Assembly (NCBI GenBank): GCA_946477505.1
Contig: CAMKYP010000025.1
Span: forward strand, 1 to 16,780
Origin: an uncultured Dechloromonas sp.
GTDB taxonomy: Bacteria > Pseudomonadota > Gammaproteobacteria > Burkholderiales > Rhodocyclaceae
Length of the DNA stretch: 16,780 bases
Direction of reading: 5' to 3'
This document shows, one piece after another, positions 16,393-16,780 of this stretch (the stretch's first letter is position 1; each line of letters opens with the position of its first letter). A model generated the notes under the pieces. It saw only the letters and a program-made list of their open reading frames with translations. It made no database searches and was not told where the DNA came from. The translations under genes were made by a program, and so were the position numbers.

Positions 16393-16780
16393 ATGGAAAC
16401 AATCGGCAAGTACCGCGTGATACGGGAGTTAGGCAAGGGAGCGACCGCAACGGTCTATCTCTGCGACGATCCCGACCTCGGTCGTCAGGTTGCCGTCAAG
16501 GTGATTCAGTTCGGGAAGGAGGCCGGCGCCATATCGCGTCGGATGCGCAAGCTCTTCCAGAATGAGGGCATGGTTTCGAAGCGCCTGAACCACCCGAATA
16601 TCGTCCAGGTTCATGAGGCGGTGGTTCAATCGGACTACGCCTACCTTGCGATGGAATACGTCGACGGCTTTTCGCTGGAGGAGCACACGCGGATCGATAA
16701 ATTGCTGCCCATGCACCGGGTCATCGGCATCATCTTCAAGTGCTGCATGGCACTCGATGCCGCTTACCGCCAGGGTATCA
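16393..16780 (+). CDS. Hanks-type serine/threonine protein kinase, N-terminal part (3' truncated by window edge)
   Basis: The frame opens with ATG at 16393 and stays open to the window end (129 codons). It starts METIGKYRVIRELGKG, with a glycine-rich loop GKGATATVY (14-22; the third Gly of GxGxxG is Ala, a common variant), the ATP-binding lysine in VAVKV (Lys36), a candidate alpha-C glutamate (Glu58 in FQNEG), HPNIV, and the hinge AMEYVDG. This is the N-lobe and first part of the C-lobe of a eukaryotic-like Ser/Thr kinase. The catalytic HRD, DFG and anything beyond lie outside the window, so activity and extra domains cannot be judged. The ribosome site is weak (GAG). It is divergent from grpE across a 149-base gap. 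Confidence 0.88.
   Translation, partial: METIGKYRVIRELGKGATATVYLCDDPDLGRQVAVKVIQFGKEAGAISRRMRKLFQNEGMVSKRLNHPNIVQVHEAVVQSDYAYLAMEYVDGFSLEEHTRIDKLLPMHRVIGIIFKCCMALDAAYRQGI

Overview
The window is GC-rich, densely coded chromosomal DNA of a Gram-negative bacterium, most likely a betaproteobacterium of the Rhodocyclales (Dechloromonas/Azonexus-like). This placement is inferred from the combination of an MshN-like pilus gene, a PEP-CTERM protein, LivJ/LivK-type binding proteins without transporter genes, lipid A synthesis (lpxH) and a grpE-dnaK-dnaJ order. It was not tested by phylogeny. I see no rRNA, tRNA, CRISPR array, insertion sequence or prophage, and no gene-free stretch over 300 bases.

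Layout. (1) 1-673, plus strand: the 3' end of an MshN-like TPR gene. (2) 740-1612, plus strand: a single-gene unit with a CRP-type site and -10 box, a PEP-CTERM exported protein and a strong terminator. (3) 8254-1625, minus strand: seven tightly packed genes: a TPR/NTF2-like periplasmic protein, a Csd6/Pgp2-type YkuD enzyme, periplasmic and cytoplasmic cyclophilins, lpxH, recQ and a yjdF-like membrane protein. Most junctions overlap or are separated by 1-2 bases, so this is almost certainly one operon. (4) 8359-9729, plus strand: cysS, divergent from that operon and ending in a bidirectional terminator. (5) 12241-9777, minus strand: two tandem paralogous periplasmic binding proteins, with no permease or ATPase nearby. 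(6) 16243-12447, minus strand: the heat-shock operon grpE-dnaK-dnaJ behind a sigma-32-type promoter, with hairpins in both intercistronic gaps and a terminator after dnaJ. (7) 16393-end, plus strand: the N-terminal part of a Hanks-type Ser/Thr kinase, divergent from grpE.

How it fits together. Region 3 is the most interesting. From memory, divergent cysS and ppiB-lpxH is an arrangement also found in E. coli; here three envelope genes lie between them. Two of these, the TPR protein and the YkuD enzyme, each end in a related NTF2-like domain and are joined by a GTGA start/stop overlap. The YkuD enzyme has the domain order of the Helicobacter Csd6 / Campylobacter Pgp2 cell-shape peptidoglycan enzymes. 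The group could be a periplasmic peptidoglycan-trimming unit co-expressed with a periplasmic foldase and lipid A synthesis; this is inference. The other regions hold familiar families, with several regulatory-looking palindromes worth checking.
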